Assembly (NCBI RefSeq): GCF_002744245.1
Contig: NZ_NKHG01000043.1
Location: 1-61,711 of the forward strand
Direction of reading: 5' to 3'
DNA: 61,711 nt
Source of the DNA: Bacillus pumilus
Lineage (GTDB): Bacteria > Bacillota > Bacilli > Bacillales > Bacillaceae
Each line of letters begins with the position of its first letter. Position 1 is the first letter of the stretch. The notes under the pieces were generated by a model that was not told the DNA's origin, made no database searches, and was given only the letters and a program-made list of their open reading frames with translations. This document shows positions 20,665-28,764 of the stretch, piece by piece. A program made the position numbers and the translations under genes.

Positions 20665-21105
20665 ATGATTTCCCAAATATATCCACAAACAGATCATCCA
20701 TTTTCATTTGAATTGAACAAAGATATGCATCTGTCTGCAGCACATTTTATCCCAAGAGAGGATGCAGGTGCATGCAGCCGTGTACACGGTCATACGTACA
20801 CGATCAATATCACGATTGCGGGAGATCATCTAGATGAATCGGGCTTTCTTGTTAATTTCAGTATGCTGAAAAAGCTTATTCATGGGCAGTACGATCACAC
20901 GTTGCTCAATGACCATGAAGAATTTTCATCAAACGATCCATCCGCCATGCCAACCACTGAGGTTGTCGCAAAGACAGTACATGACAAAGTAGCGGCCTAT
21001 TTATCGACTTTAGCGAACAGACCGACCTGTGTACAGGTCTTTGTCAGGGAGACACCAACAAGCTATTGCATTTACCGGCCGAAACGAGTTGAGATCAATG
21101 GCTAA
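20665..21105 (+). CDS. queD: 6-carboxy-5,6,7,8-tetrahydropterin synthase QueD
   Basis: QueD makes carboxytetrahydropterin from dihydroneopterin triphosphate. The 146-residue T-fold protein has the catalytic Cys in ACSRVHGHTY together with zinc-ligand histidines (SAAHFIP, VHGHTY), and the later QYDHTLLND. The ATG directly follows the queC stop; SD GGAGGCG lies in queC. Its end overlaps queE. Confidence 0.95.
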   Translation: MISQIYPQTDHPFSFELNKDMHLSAAHFIPREDAGACSRVHGHTYTINITIAGDHLDESGFLVNFSMLKKLIHGQYDHTLLNDHEEFSSNDPSAMPTTEVVAKTVHDKVAAYLSTLANRPTCVQVFVRETPTSYCIYRPKRVEING

Positions 21106-21829
21106 AGCGATTCCTGTATTAGAAATCTTTGGTCCGACCATTCAAGGAGAAGGGATGGTCATTGGTCAAAAAACAATGTTTGTCAGAACGGCTGGCTGTG
21201 ACTACTCTTGCAGCTGGTGTGATTCATCCTTTACATGGGATGGCTCAGCCAAGCATGATATTCAGTGGCTTCAAGCAGAAGATATTGTAAAAGAGCTGAA
21301 AAGAATAGGCGGACAGGCTTTCTCTCATGTCACCATCTCAGGAGGGAATCCTGCGCTTTTAAAACAAATGGAATCACTCATTGATTTGTTACATGAAGAA
21401 GGGATCGATACAGCGCTTGAAACACAAGGGACGATGTATCAGGACTGGTTTTTAAAAATTGATGATTTAACCATTTCTCCAAAGCCGCCAAGCTCAAATA
21501 TGAAAACAGATTTTACGAAACTGACACGTATCATAGATGAATTAAAAAGTGGAAACAGGCTACAGCATGCAAGCCTGAAGGTCGTGATTTTTGATGATTT
21601 TGATTTAGCCTATGCGAAGGATGTTCATGCGAAATACCCAGAGCTCCCTTTTTATTTGCAGGTTGGAAATGATGACACGACGACAGTTGATGATGCTTAC
21701 CTATTAACGCATTTATTAAAGAAATATGAAACACTTGTAGATCAAGTGGCGCAAGATCCAGACTTGAATCGTGTGAGAGTCTTACCACAGCTGCACACGT
21801 TATTGTGGGGAAATAAACGAGGCGTATAG
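21098..21829 (+). CDS. queE: 7-carboxy-7-deazaguanine synthase QueE
   Basis: QueE is a radical-SAM enzyme that contracts carboxytetrahydropterin to CDG. The 243-residue protein has the cluster motif [12 protein letters not shown] (Cx3Cx2C) near residue 30 and SGGNPAL for SAM binding. The frame is open from 21029, but the ATG at 21098 overlaps the queD stop by eight bases (ATGGCTAA) and gives the B. subtilis length. Confidence 0.95.
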   Translation: MAKAIPVLEIFGPTIQGEGMVIGQKTMFVRTAGCDYSCSWCDSSFTWDGSAKHDIQWLQAEDIVKELKRIGGQAFSHVTISGGNPALLKQMESLIDLLHEEGIDTALETQGTMYQDWFLKIDDLTISPKPPSSNMKTDFTKLTRIIDELKSGNRLQHASLKVVIFDDFDLAYAKDVHAKYPELPFYLQVGNDDTTTVDDAYLLTHLLKKYETLVDQVAQDPDLNRVRVLPQLHTLLWGNKRGV

Positions 21830-21843
21830 AAAGGAAGAGACGA

Positions 21844-22341
21844 ATGACGACAAGAAAACCAGAAGAATTAGAAGGTGTCACTTTATTAGGAAACCAAGGA
21901 ACGAATTATTTATTTGAATATGCACCACAAGTGCTGGAGACGTTCCCGAATAAACATACAAATAGAGATTACTTCGTAAAATTCAATTGCCCAGAGTTTA
22001 CATCTCTTTGTCCGCAAACAGGGCAGCCGGATTTTGCGACGATTTATATTAGCTATATTCCAAATGAAATCATGGTCGAAAGTAAATCGTTAAAATTATA
22101 TTTGTTCAGCTTCCGTAACCATGGTGACTTCCATGAGGATTGTATGAATATTATCATGAACGATCTGATTGAATTGATGGACCCAAGGTATATCGAAGTA
22201 TGGGGCAAATTCACACCAAGAGGCGGTATTTCGATTGACCCGTATACGAACTACGGAAAACCTGGGACAAAGTATGAAGAAATGGCATCGTATCGTATGA
22301 TGAATCATGATATGTATCCAGAAACGATTGATAATCGCTAA
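21844..22341 (+). CDS. queF: NADPH-dependent 7-cyano-7-deazaguanine reductase QueF
   Basis: QueF reduces the nitrile of preQ0 to preQ1 with NADPH. The 165-residue short-form (unimodular) protein has nucleophile Cys56 in [11 protein letters not shown] and the substrate motif [21 protein letters not shown] precedes the ATG. It ends the operon, followed by a terminator, so the whole preQ1 branch is regulated by its product. Confidence 0.96.
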   Translation: MTTRKPEELEGVTLLGNQGTNYLFEYAPQVLETFPNKHTNRDYFVKFNCPEFTSLCPQTGQPDFATIYISYIPNEIMVESKSLKLYLFSFRNHGDFHEDCMNIIMNDLIELMDPRYIEVWGKFTPRGGISIDPYTNYGKPGTKYEEMASYRMMNHDMYPETIDNR

Positions 22342-22347
22342 TAATAG

Positions 22348-22380
22348 GAAAAGACATGCCGGGTGACATGTCTTTTTTTA
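22348..22380 (+). terminator. Terminator of queCDEF
   Basis: AAAAGACATG / CATGTCTTTT stem followed by T residues. Confidence 0.9.
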
Positions 22381-22416
22381 TAGAATCTAAGCGGCACATA
22401 TAAGGCGTAATACAAT

Positions 22417-22448
22417 AAAAAAAGAGAAGAGTCATGTCACTCTTCTCA
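22417..22448 (-). terminator. Leftward hairpin with T tract
   Basis: GAGAAGAGT / ACTCTTCTC stem, with seven T after it on the minus strand. No leftward gene is visible just upstream of it, so it may guard against read-through or end an unseen small transcript. Confidence 0.6.
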
Positions 22449-22612
22449 TACCAATAGGAATAGAACTTGCTAGGACGGCTGGGGGCTACCAGCTCGTAAA
22501 TGTATTATACAATACAGAACGTATGTTTGTAAAGGCGGATCGTGCTTTTTTTGCTTATCACGTTTGCTTTGAGATAAAATAGAAGCAACGAGTGAAAACG
22601 GAGGCGCATGTG

Positions 22613-22831
22613 TTGGAAAACAAAAAAGAGAAAACAGAAAAGCTGCTAATGGAGCTGAGAGAAGAGCTTTATATGCTCGAGCATCAAAATAAAGAACGAT
22701 ATAAATGGAGTGCATCCACACTGCTTGGGGTGATTGCACTCTTAATTGATAAAGGGGTTGTGACACCTGAAGAAGTAGAGATGTACAAAACTAAAGCGGA
22801 AATGCAAACCTTTCATACGCAAAAAGACTGA
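22613..22831 (+). CDS. Small hypothetical protein, about 72 residues
   Basis: This charged protein has a predicted N-terminal coiled coil (ENKKEKTEKLLMELREELYML) and a C-terminal helix pair (STLLGVIALLIDKGV). SD GGAGG at 22600-22604 points to the TTG at 22613 or the GTG at 22610; the track start at 22592 lacks an SD. It has its own terminator. I do not recognise a family. Confidence 0.65.
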   Translation: MENKKEKTEKLLMELREELYMLEHQNKERYKWSASTLLGVIALLIDKGVVTPEEVEMYKTKAEMQTFHTQKD

Positions 22832-22859
22832 AACAGTTTCACATGATGTCAGTCTTTTT
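22821..22859 (+). terminator. Terminator after the small coiled-coil gene
   Basis: AAAAAGACTGA / TCAGTCTTTTT stem; the left arm covers the last codons of the gene. Confidence 0.85.
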
Positions 22860-22872
22860 CATATGTGAGTGT

Positions 22873-22912
22873 CAAAAAGAGCAAAGCTGCCAATCTAGAC
22901 AGCTTTGCTTCG
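22873..22912 (-). terminator. Terminator of ykvS
   Basis: Minus strand GAAGCAAAGCTGTC / GGCAGCTTTGCTC-type hairpin followed by TTTTTGAC. Confidence 0.85.
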
Positions 22913-22953
22913 TATATCCTTATGTAACGATAGTCTGAATTGAGGATTGCAAA

Positions 22954-23142
22954 TTAATGTACGGAGTCTTTGATGATTTTATAGTTTTTATGATTAACGA
23001 CTGTTAGTGAATCCAGTTCTAAATCTCTATAGTTGTCCATAATGGTGACATCCACAATGACAGAGTTTTCATTCACTTTTTCAACTACACCTGTTAAACC
23101 ATTTCTAAATTCGATCACATTTCCAATTTTTGCAATCTTCAA
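22954..23142 (-). CDS. ykvS: YkvS family small protein (DUF2187)
   Basis: The 62-residue protein MKIAKIGNVIEFRNGLTGVVEKV... is a KOW/SH3-like DUF2187 protein with the central Gly-Leu-Thr-Gly-Val-Val-Glu-Lys-Val-Asn-Glu-Asn-Ser-Val motif. Function is unknown; members are common in Bacillaceae. The ATG has SD AAAGGAGAGGGAT. It occupies the ykvS position of B. subtilis. Confidence 0.85.
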   Translation of the reverse strand: MKIAKIGNVIEFRNGLTGVVEKVNENSVIVDVTIMDNYRDLELDSLTVVNHKNYKIIKDSVH

Positions 23143-23309
23143 CCGATCCCTCTCCTTTAAAAACAGATTTCATTCCCTATTAAAAAGTATTTTGCAATAT
23201 TTTCATACCAATGTAAAGGATAAAGACGTTTTTGTTTCGTTTTCATTGTAAGCTTTTCAAACGAATGGTATATTTACTATTTGATTATGGCAAAAAAGGA
23301 GCGGTTTTT

Positions 23310-23504
23310 TTGACTGAAGAACAAATCCTCACAATACTTGAATCATTACGGAATGGGACAGAGAAGCAAGTAACCATTCAAAAAGTTGATTTTTTATCTT
23401 TTCGTACTGTTTTGGTAAAGCAAGATGATTTTAAACATTTTAGCGGAATAGCCAAGCATGGTGGAGATGTTATTTTTGAATATCTTAAAGAAGAAAGAAG
23501 CTAA
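23310..23504 (+). CDS. Small hypothetical protein, 64 residues
   Basis: The frame starts at a TTG with SD AAAAAAGGAG; upstream in-frame ATG codons lack an SD. The protein MTEEQILTILESLRNG... is acidic with a beta-rich second half (QVTIQKVDFLSFRTVLV). It has its own terminator. I do not recognise the family with certainty. Confidence 0.75.
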   Translation: MTEEQILTILESLRNGTEKQVTIQKVDFLSFRTVLVKQDDFKHFSGIAKHGGDVIFEYLKEERS

Positions 23505-23510
23505 AGCTTT

Positions 23511-23540
23511 TTCTCATTGATGAGAGAAAGCTTTTTTTTG
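23511..23540 (+). terminator. Terminator after the 64-residue gene
   Basis: AAAGCTTTTTCTC / GAGAGAAAGCTTT hairpin followed by T residues. Confidence 0.88.
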
Positions 23541-23696
23541 GTTCTTTTGTCACACTTAAAACCAGCCTGATACATATGAAAAGAAAATGTAATAACCCAT
23601 AATCAGGGGCATAAGGATGATTATAGGCTAAAAAGAGACCTTTTTAAGCGCTAACATTTCCAGTTTATACTCATTTCAACTAGGAGATGCCAGTTA

Positions 23697-23792
23697 ATGA
23701 CGGAATTTGGACAGGCATGCAAATCTTTGTGCGTGAAAATAAAAGAAGCTCTTGTTAGAGTGGACAAGTATCTTACAGCCTACTTTGATTAA
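23697..23792 (+). CDS. Possible 31-residue peptide upstream of ykvT
   Basis: A short frame, MTEFGQACKSLCVKIKEALV..., has an AGGAG 10 bases before its ATG and ends inside the ykvT SD, which would allow translational coupling. It is cysteine-containing and amphipathic. Nothing else supports it, so treat it as tentative. Confidence 0.35.
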   Translation: MTEFGQACKSLCVKIKEALVRVDKYLTAYFD

Positions 23793-23808
23793 AGGAGGAA
23801 TTAGGCGA

Positions 23809-24471
23809 ATGATCAAAATTCATACAGCTCTTTTTGTCATCCTGATGCTGGTCTCAGCAATGAAGATGGATAATATACAAGAGCAAGAAGGCACATTAAG
23901 TCAGAAACTTGCACAAGCACCTGTTAAGCATCAGCTTTCATATATAGATCAAGATGATCATCACACGGCCATCCCAGCGTTTTCAGAGGAGAAGCATCAG
24001 CCGAAAGTCAAAATGCTAAGTACAGCAACGGAAGAAAAGGCTTCAAAACCGAAGCAAAAGAAAAAAGTAAAATCTGAAACGACGAAAGAGACAAGCTCAA
24101 AAAATGAAACGCGTTATTCGAATCAAGAGATGGACTTGCTTTCTCGTTTGGTACATGCTGAAGCGAAAGGTGAATCGTACGCAGGAAAAAAAGCTGTGGC
24201 GAGCGTCGTCTTAAACCGGGTAGAACATGGCTCTTTTCCTGACAGCGTCAGAGGGGTTATTTATCAGCGAAATGCTTTCCAGCCAGTATCCAATGGAAGT
24301 ATCAATGATAAGGCAGATCAAGATTCGATTAAGGCTGTGAAGCAGGTTGTGAAAGAAGATGACAGAACGACAAAGGCCATTTATTTTTACAATCCAAAAA
24401 TTGCAACAGATAACTGGATTCGTTCTCGTAAAATTGTAGAACGCATCGGCCGTCACGTATTTGCAGTGTAA
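23809..24471 (+). CDS. ykvT: Cell wall hydrolase YkvT (SleB/CwlJ-type)
   Basis: This is a secreted peptidoglycan hydrolase of 220 residues. It starts with a short hydrophobic N-terminus (TALFVILMLVSAM), then a Lys/Glu-rich linker to about residue 105. The C-terminal Hydrolase_2 domain has LLSRLVHAEAKGESYAGKKA (catalytic Glu region), VASVVLNRV and RNAFQPVSNGS. This domain is shared with the spore cortex-lytic enzymes SleB and CwlJ; a spore role is plausible but not shown here. The ATG at 23809 has SD AAAGGAGG. Confidence 0.88.
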   Translation: MIKIHTALFVILMLVSAMKMDNIQEQEGTLSQKLAQAPVKHQLSYIDQDDHHTAIPAFSEEKHQPKVKMLSTATEEKASKPKQKKKVKSETTKETSSKNETRYSNQEMDLLSRLVHAEAKGESYAGKKAVASVVLNRVEHGSFPDSVRGVIYQRNAFQPVSNGSINDKADQDSIKAVKQVVKEDDRTTKAIYFYNPKIATDNWIRSRKIVERIGRHVFAV

Positions 24472-24475
24472 AGAA

Positions 24476-24507
24476 AAGCAACGATCAACAGGTCGTTGCT
24501 TTTTTTG
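24476..24507 (+). terminator. Terminator of ykvT
   Basis: AAAGCAACGA / TCGTTGCTTT stem followed by a T run. Confidence 0.9.
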
Positions 24508-24585
24508 TCTTCAATTATCAAAATATTTTCAGGACTTGTCTCATAGAATGGGAAAAGAATTTGCTTTTAGACAAGGGGAGGCTAC

Positions 24586-25902
24586 ATGAATCGATTTGTA
24601 AAAGGGGTCATTCTGCTATCTGTCGCAGCTTTCATTGCGGAGTGTATAGAGTTTTTAGTCAATATGATTTTAGCGAGAGAGCTTGGAGAACATGGAATGG
24701 GTCTTTATATGAGTATCCTTCCAATTATCATGCTTGTACTTGTTATCGCCAGTTTAGAGCTGCCAGTCTCCATTTCTAAATTCATTGCAGAATCGCATGA
24801 GCGGCTTCACAAAAGTATGCTGCGTCATGCATTTAAAATGACGCTTGTGGTGACTAGCACAACGACGGGGATAGCAGCGATTGTATTGCCGTTCATTCCA
24901 GTGTTTCAGTCGTATCACCCACTCATGAAAGGGCTGGTGCTGTCACTTATTCCTATTATTGCGTTTACTTCTATTGCACGTGGTTATTTTATGGGAAAGC
25001 AGCAAATGGGCAGAATCGCCCTAGCGAATATGCTAAAAAAAACAATCCAGCTCATCTGCTTGTTTTTGTTTTTTCATTGGTATTCCTTTGATATCGAAAC
25101 AGCGGTGCTTATCGCTATTGGAGTCATTGTTGCGAGTGATCTTGTCGTCTTTATCTATTTATACTCCCAATACGTTATGGCGAAAAATGCTGTGAACGTG
25201 AGATCTGTTGAATTAAGAGGGATAGACGTAAGAAAGCGCTTGTTGGCGGTCTCCATTCCAACAACTGGGATGCGCATTTTTCATGCTATCGCCAATGCCA
25301 TTGAACCCTTTTTAATCAAAGGAGCCCTCGTTGCAGCTGGCATCTCTGGAACATTAGCTGTTGATCACTACGGAATGCTTGCTGGTGTAGCGATGTCGAT
25401 CGGTTTTTTTCCGGCATTTATCGCCCATTCGATCATGATTGTGATGATTCCCAATGTATCTGAAGCCTATGCTTTAGGGCAGTATCATCTTGTGAAAAAA
25501 CGTGTAAGGCAGGCGATTTTGATTACATTTGGATATGGGGTGCCTGCCGTGATGGTGATGTGTTATTTCGCTTATCCGCTTACGCAGCTCTTTTTTGACT
25601 CACCGCAAGCCGCTGTCTATTTACAGCTGCTCTGGCCATACTTTTTATGCCACCTGTTTGTGATGCCATTTCAAGCGTGTTTAATTGGTATGGGACTGAT
25701 GAAAGATGTGTTCCTGCATAATATATGGGTGCATGTGGTTACGTTTTCTATGGTGTATTTCCTCGGATCAATTGAAGCCCTGAATATGATGGGGGTCATA
25801 TTAGGGATGAACACGGGCATGCTGCTATTGACTGCTCTCCATTATGCAACGATTTGTAAGGAGCTTGGCGTTTCGATGTTTCTCATAATGAAAAAAGCTT
25901 GA
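24586..25902 (+). CDS. ykvU: Polysaccharide-flippase-like membrane protein YkvU
   Basis: This 438-residue protein with 12-14 predicted membrane helices belongs to the MOP superfamily, related to SpoVB and PST-type flippases. The N-terminus AAFIAECIEFLVNMILARELGEHGMGLYM is typical. In B. subtilis ykvU is a sporulation gene next to stoA, and a spore-envelope role is likely here too. SD GGGGAGG precedes the ATG. stoA follows after 53 bases, possibly on the same transcript. Confidence 0.85.
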   Translation: MNRFVKGVILLSVAAFIAECIEFLVNMILARELGEHGMGLYMSILPIIMLVLVIASLELPVSISKFIAESHERLHKSMLRHAFKMTLVVTSTTTGIAAIVLPFIPVFQSYHPLMKGLVLSLIPIIAFTSIARGYFMGKQQMGRIALANMLKKTIQLICLFLFFHWYSFDIETAVLIAIGVIVASDLVVFIYLYSQYVMAKNAVNVRSVELRGIDVRKRLLAVSIPTTGMRIFHAIANAIEPFLIKGALVAAGISGTLAVDHYGMLAGVAMSIGFFPAFIAHSIMIVMIPNVSEAYALGQYHLVKKRVRQAILITFGYGVPAVMVMCYFAYPLTQLFFDSPQAAVYLQLLWPYFLCHLFVMPFQACLIGMGLMKDVFLHNIWVHVVTFSMVYFLGSIEALNMMGVILGMNTGMLLLTALHYATICKELGVSMFLIMKKA

Positions 25903-25955
25903 ATGTCATCTTCAGCTAGGGGCAAGCTATAGGAAAACTGGGAAGGAAGATCCTG

Positions 25956-26444
25956 ATGAATCGTAAATATCTGCCCGCCAGTCTTCTGATCATGACTCTT
26001 CTTGCATTTTTGATGAACACAGAGGTAAAAGCGAAACAGCCTGTTATGGCACCGAGAATAGAGGCTCCTACATTAACTGGCGAAATGCAAGTCATACCGC
26101 CGAAAGGGAAGCGAACGATCCTTCATTTTTGGACAACATGGTGCCCGTCCTGCAAAATGGAGCTGCCTGCCTTTGAGCAGATCGTCAAAGAAAATCAGAG
26201 TGATGTTAACATATTGACCGTTAATTTACTAGGTGCTGAACAAAGTAAAAACGCTGTCGTCCAATTTGTGAAGGACAGAAAGTTTACATTCCCGATCGTT
26301 CTCGATGAACGCGGAGAGATGATGAAAAAATACCAAATCATTACCATCCCAACCACCTTCTTCATTAATGAAAAAGGAGAAGTGGTAAAAAACCACGTAG
26401 GCCCATTGACGAAAAAACAAATTAAAGAGTGGACGAATTCGTAG
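25956..26444 (+). CDS. stoA: Thiol-disulfide oxidoreductase StoA
   Basis: StoA is a membrane-anchored extracytoplasmic thioredoxin-like protein that acts in spore cortex synthesis in B. subtilis. The 162-residue protein has an N-terminal signal anchor (SLLIMTLLAFLMN), the active site WCPSC with Cys63 and Cys66, and the cis-proline motif ITIPTTFFI. SD GGAAGGA precedes the ATG. Cortex function fits its neighbours ykvT and ykvU. Confidence 0.92.
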   Translation: MNRKYLPASLLIMTLLAFLMNTEVKAKQPVMAPRIEAPTLTGEMQVIPPKGKRTILHFWTTWCPSCKMELPAFEQIVKENQSDVNILTVNLLGAEQSKNAVVQFVKDRKFTFPIVLDERGEMMKKYQIITIPTTFFINEKGEVVKNHVGPLTKKQIKEWTNS

Positions 26445-26460
26445 AATACACGCTTTCTGT

Positions 26461-26495
26461 AAAGAACCGATGGTCATTCCTTTGGTTCTTTTTTT
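26461..26495 (+). terminator. Terminator of stoA
   Basis: AAAGAACC / GGTTCTTT stem with a 15-base loop and a T tract. Confidence 0.82.
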
Positions 26496-26561
26496 GTGTT
26501 CAATTGCTTTTTATTTGAATAAACTGTGCTCAGAAGAAGATGGAATGGTCTACTTCAATAA

Positions 26562-26576
26562 TGATAATTATTATCA
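26562..26576 (+). promoter_or_regulatory. Perfect Fur box upstream of pfeT
   Basis: TGATAAT-T-ATTATCA matches the Bacillus Fur 7-1-7 consensus at all 14 defined positions. It lies 25 bases upstream of the -35. In B. subtilis Fur acts as an activator of pfeT from an upstream site, so this box probably has that role. Confidence 0.85.
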
Positions 26577-26584
26577 AAAAGAAA

Positions 26585-26599
26585 TTATAATAATTATTA
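26585..26599 (+). promoter_or_regulatory. PerR box upstream of pfeT
   Basis: TTATAAT-A-ATTATTA matches the PerR consensus TTATAATNATTATAA at 13 of 14 positions. It ends one base before the -35, so bound PerR would block polymerase. Confidence 0.85.
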
Positions 26600-26600
26600 A

Positions 26601-26628
26601 TTGAAAATTGGTCAGAACCTGTTATAAT
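26601..26628 (+). promoter_or_regulatory. SigA promoter of pfeT
   Basis: TTGAAA (26601-26606), a 16-base spacer and TATAAT (26623-26628). Confidence 0.8.
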
Positions 26629-26704
26629 GAGTTACAGACCTACAAAAAGCTTGGAAAAGCAGAGAAATATAGATGGAAAACGGAATGGTTAACGGTTGAT
26701 GATG

Positions 26705-26719
26705 TGAAAATCATTATCA
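26705..26719 (+). promoter_or_regulatory. Second Fur-like box in the pfeT leader
   Basis: TGAAAAT-C-ATTATCA matches the Fur consensus at 13 of 14 positions. It lies about 70-85 bases downstream of the likely transcription start and just before the SD, a location that would suit repression or roadblock rather than activation. Confidence 0.65.
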
Positions 26720-26734
26720 ATTAGAAAGGAGAAA

Positions 26735-28660
26735 ATGAACGTGAATGAGAATACAGCACTTTATCAAACGACAAATCAAAAGGAATCAAAACGAATCTTT
26801 CACAAATGGGCACAGCACGGAGAATTAATTGCAGCAGGCGTCTCGGGGATTCTTATCTTGATTGGATGGATTCTAAAGGATGAAAGCATGTGGAGTATCC
26901 CTCTTTTTATCCTTGCTTTTGTCATCGGAGGTTTTGCAAAGGCGAAAGAAGGAATAGAAGAAACCATTTCATCTAAGACATTGAATGTCGAGCTTTTGAT
27001 GATTTTCGCAGCGATAGGCTCAGCTATTATTGGATATTGGGCGGAGGGCGCCATCTTAATTTTTATTTTTTCATTAAGTGGTGCGCTTGAAACGTATACG
27101 TCTAATAAAAGCAAGAAAGATTTAACGGCCTTAATGAGTATTGCCCCTGATGAAGCCACTTTAATTGAAGACGATGGCACAACCATTCGAATCTCAGCTT
27201 CATCATTAACGCCAGGCGATCGTATTATGATCAAAGCTGGAGAACGTATTGCGGCTGATGGTGTGATCTTAAGCGGAAGAACAAGTGTGGACGAATCTGC
27301 ACTCACTGGTGAATCTGTTCCTCAGGAAAAAGGGCAAGGGGAAGATGTGTTTGCAGGAACTGTCAACTTAAATGGTTCGTTAACAGTAGAAGTAACGAAG
27401 CATAATGAAGAAACGCTTTTTCATAAAATTATTAAGCTTGTTGAATCAGCGCAAGAAAGTGTTTCACCGAGTCAAGCATTTATCGAAAAATTCGAAGGGG
27501 CGTACGTAAAAGGTGTGTTAATCACCGTCGCTATTTTAATGTTTCTGCCTCATTTTGTACTCGGCTGGAGCATGAGTGAAACCTTCTACCGGGCAATGGT
27601 GTTTATGGTCGTTGCTTCACCTTGTGCACTTGTGGCATCCATTATGCCAGCAGCTCTTTCACTTATCTCAAACGGTGCGAGAAATGGTATGCTTGTGAAA
27701 GGAAGCGTCTTTTTAGAAAAGCTCGGCACAAGCACTATGATCGCATTCGATAAAACGGGCACAATTACAAGCGGGAAGCCAGCTGTGGAAAAAGTTGTGA
27801 TGGTAAAAGGGCAAGATAAACCTGTTTTTTATCAGGCGCTCTATCAAATTGAAAGTCAATCAAACCATCCAATAGCTAAAGCGATTTCTGATATGGCAAA
27901 AGAGCATCAAGCGGAACGATCAGCAGATGTTACCATTGAAGAAACTTCTGGTTTTGGTGTAAAAGCACAATTGAATGGAGAAACATGGCGTATTGGGAAG
28001 AAAGATTTTGCCGGAAAGGCTTCAATGGATCGTGAGATTGAAGAAATTGGTGACGATCTTTCATCAAAAGGATATACAGTGGTGTATGTTCAAAAGGACC
28101 AAGAGGTCGTTGGATGTCTTGGCCTTAAGGATCAAATAAGACCAGAAGCCAAAAAAATGATTCAAGAACTGAATGATTTAGGCATCCAAACTGTTATGCT
28201 GACAGGAGACCAGCAAAAAACAGCTGAAGCTATTGCAGAAGAAGCCGGCATCCAAACCGTGGTCGCTGAATGCCTTCCAGATGAAAAGGTAAACGAAGTC
28301 AACAAACTAAAAAAACAAGGTGATTCTATTATTATGGTAGGTGACGGAATAAATGATGCACCTGCACTTGCCACAGCAGATGTTGGGGTTGCGATGGGCG
28401 GGGGCACAGACGTTGCCTTAGAAACAGCGGATCTCATTTTAATGAAGAACAACTTAAATAACCTGACAAAGATGATCCGCCTTTCAAGAAAGATGAATAG
28501 AATCATTAAACAAAACATCATCTTTTCATTAGCCGTAATATGTCTCTTAATTTGTGCGAATTTCTTACAAGTCCTTGATTTGCCTTTTGGCGTTATTGGG
28601 CATGAAGGCAGTACGATTTTGGTTATTTTAAATGGACTGCGTCTGCTTCGTGCATCTTAA
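26735..28660 (+). CDS. pfeT: P1B4-type Fe(II)-efflux ATPase PfeT (formerly ZosA)
   Basis: This heavy-metal P-type ATPase exports ferrous iron and protects against peroxide and iron stress; it was earlier described as a zinc transporter. The 641-residue protein has no N-terminal HMA domain. It has the actuator TGES, the P1B4 metal motif SPC (residues 295-297), the phosphorylation site DKTGT with Asp339, GDGINDAPALA, and the subgroup-4 HEGST motif in the last helix. The start ATG has SD GAAAGGAG. The Fur/PerR sites upstream support the iron assignment. Confidence 0.93.
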   Translation: MNVNENTALYQTTNQKESKRIFHKWAQHGELIAAGVSGILILIGWILKDESMWSIPLFILAFVIGGFAKAKEGIEETISSKTLNVELLMIFAAIGSAIIGYWAEGAILIFIFSLSGALETYTSNKSKKDLTALMSIAPDEATLIEDDGTTIRISASSLTPGDRIMIKAGERIAADGVILSGRTSVDESALTGESVPQEKGQGEDVFAGTVNLNGSLTVEVTKHNEETLFHKIIKLVESAQESVSPSQAFIEKFEGAYVKGVLITVAILMFLPHFVLGWSMSETFYRAMVFMVVASPCALVASIMPAALSLISNGARNGMLVKGSVFLEKLGTSTMIAFDKTGTITSGKPAVEKVVMVKGQDKPVFYQALYQIESQSNHPIAKAISDMAKEHQAERSADVTIEETSGFGVKAQLNGETWRIGKKDFAGKASMDREIEEIGDDLSSKGYTVVYVQKDQEVVGCLGLKDQIRPEAKKMIQELNDLGIQTVMLTGDQQKTAEAIAEEAGIQTVVAECLPDEKVNEVNKLKKQGDSIIMVGDGINDAPALATADVGVAMGGGTDVALETADLILMKNNLNNLTKMIRLSRKMNRIIKQNIIFSLAVICLLICANFLQVLDLPFGVIGHEGSTILVILNGLRLLRAS

Positions 28661-28673
28661 GCAAATCATCAGG

Positions 28674-28702
28674 GCGCACTGACTTCTTGTCAGTGCGCTT
28701 TT
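28674..28702 (+). terminator. Terminator of pfeT
   Basis: GCGCACTGAC / GTCAGTGCGC stem followed by TTTT. Confidence 0.9.
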
Positions 28703-28764
28703 GTGCGAAATGTAGCAAAAACTGATACAATAGATCAGTAGTAAAACGTGTGAGGAGGATCACG

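Noticed and set aside
22432..22448. A CRISPR-like or small-RNA interpretation of the leftward hairpin after queF
   Set aside because: A single stem with T tract is simply a terminator; no repeated units or spacers are present anywhere in the window.
23580..23700. SigE promoter upstream of ykvT
   Set aside because: CATAATCA-like and ATATGAAA motifs are present, but spacing and matches are too poor to support a call.
26627..26692. Leader peptide between the pfeT promoter and start codon
   Set aside because: The only candidate ATG overlaps the -10 box, so it cannot be transcribed as a start codon.
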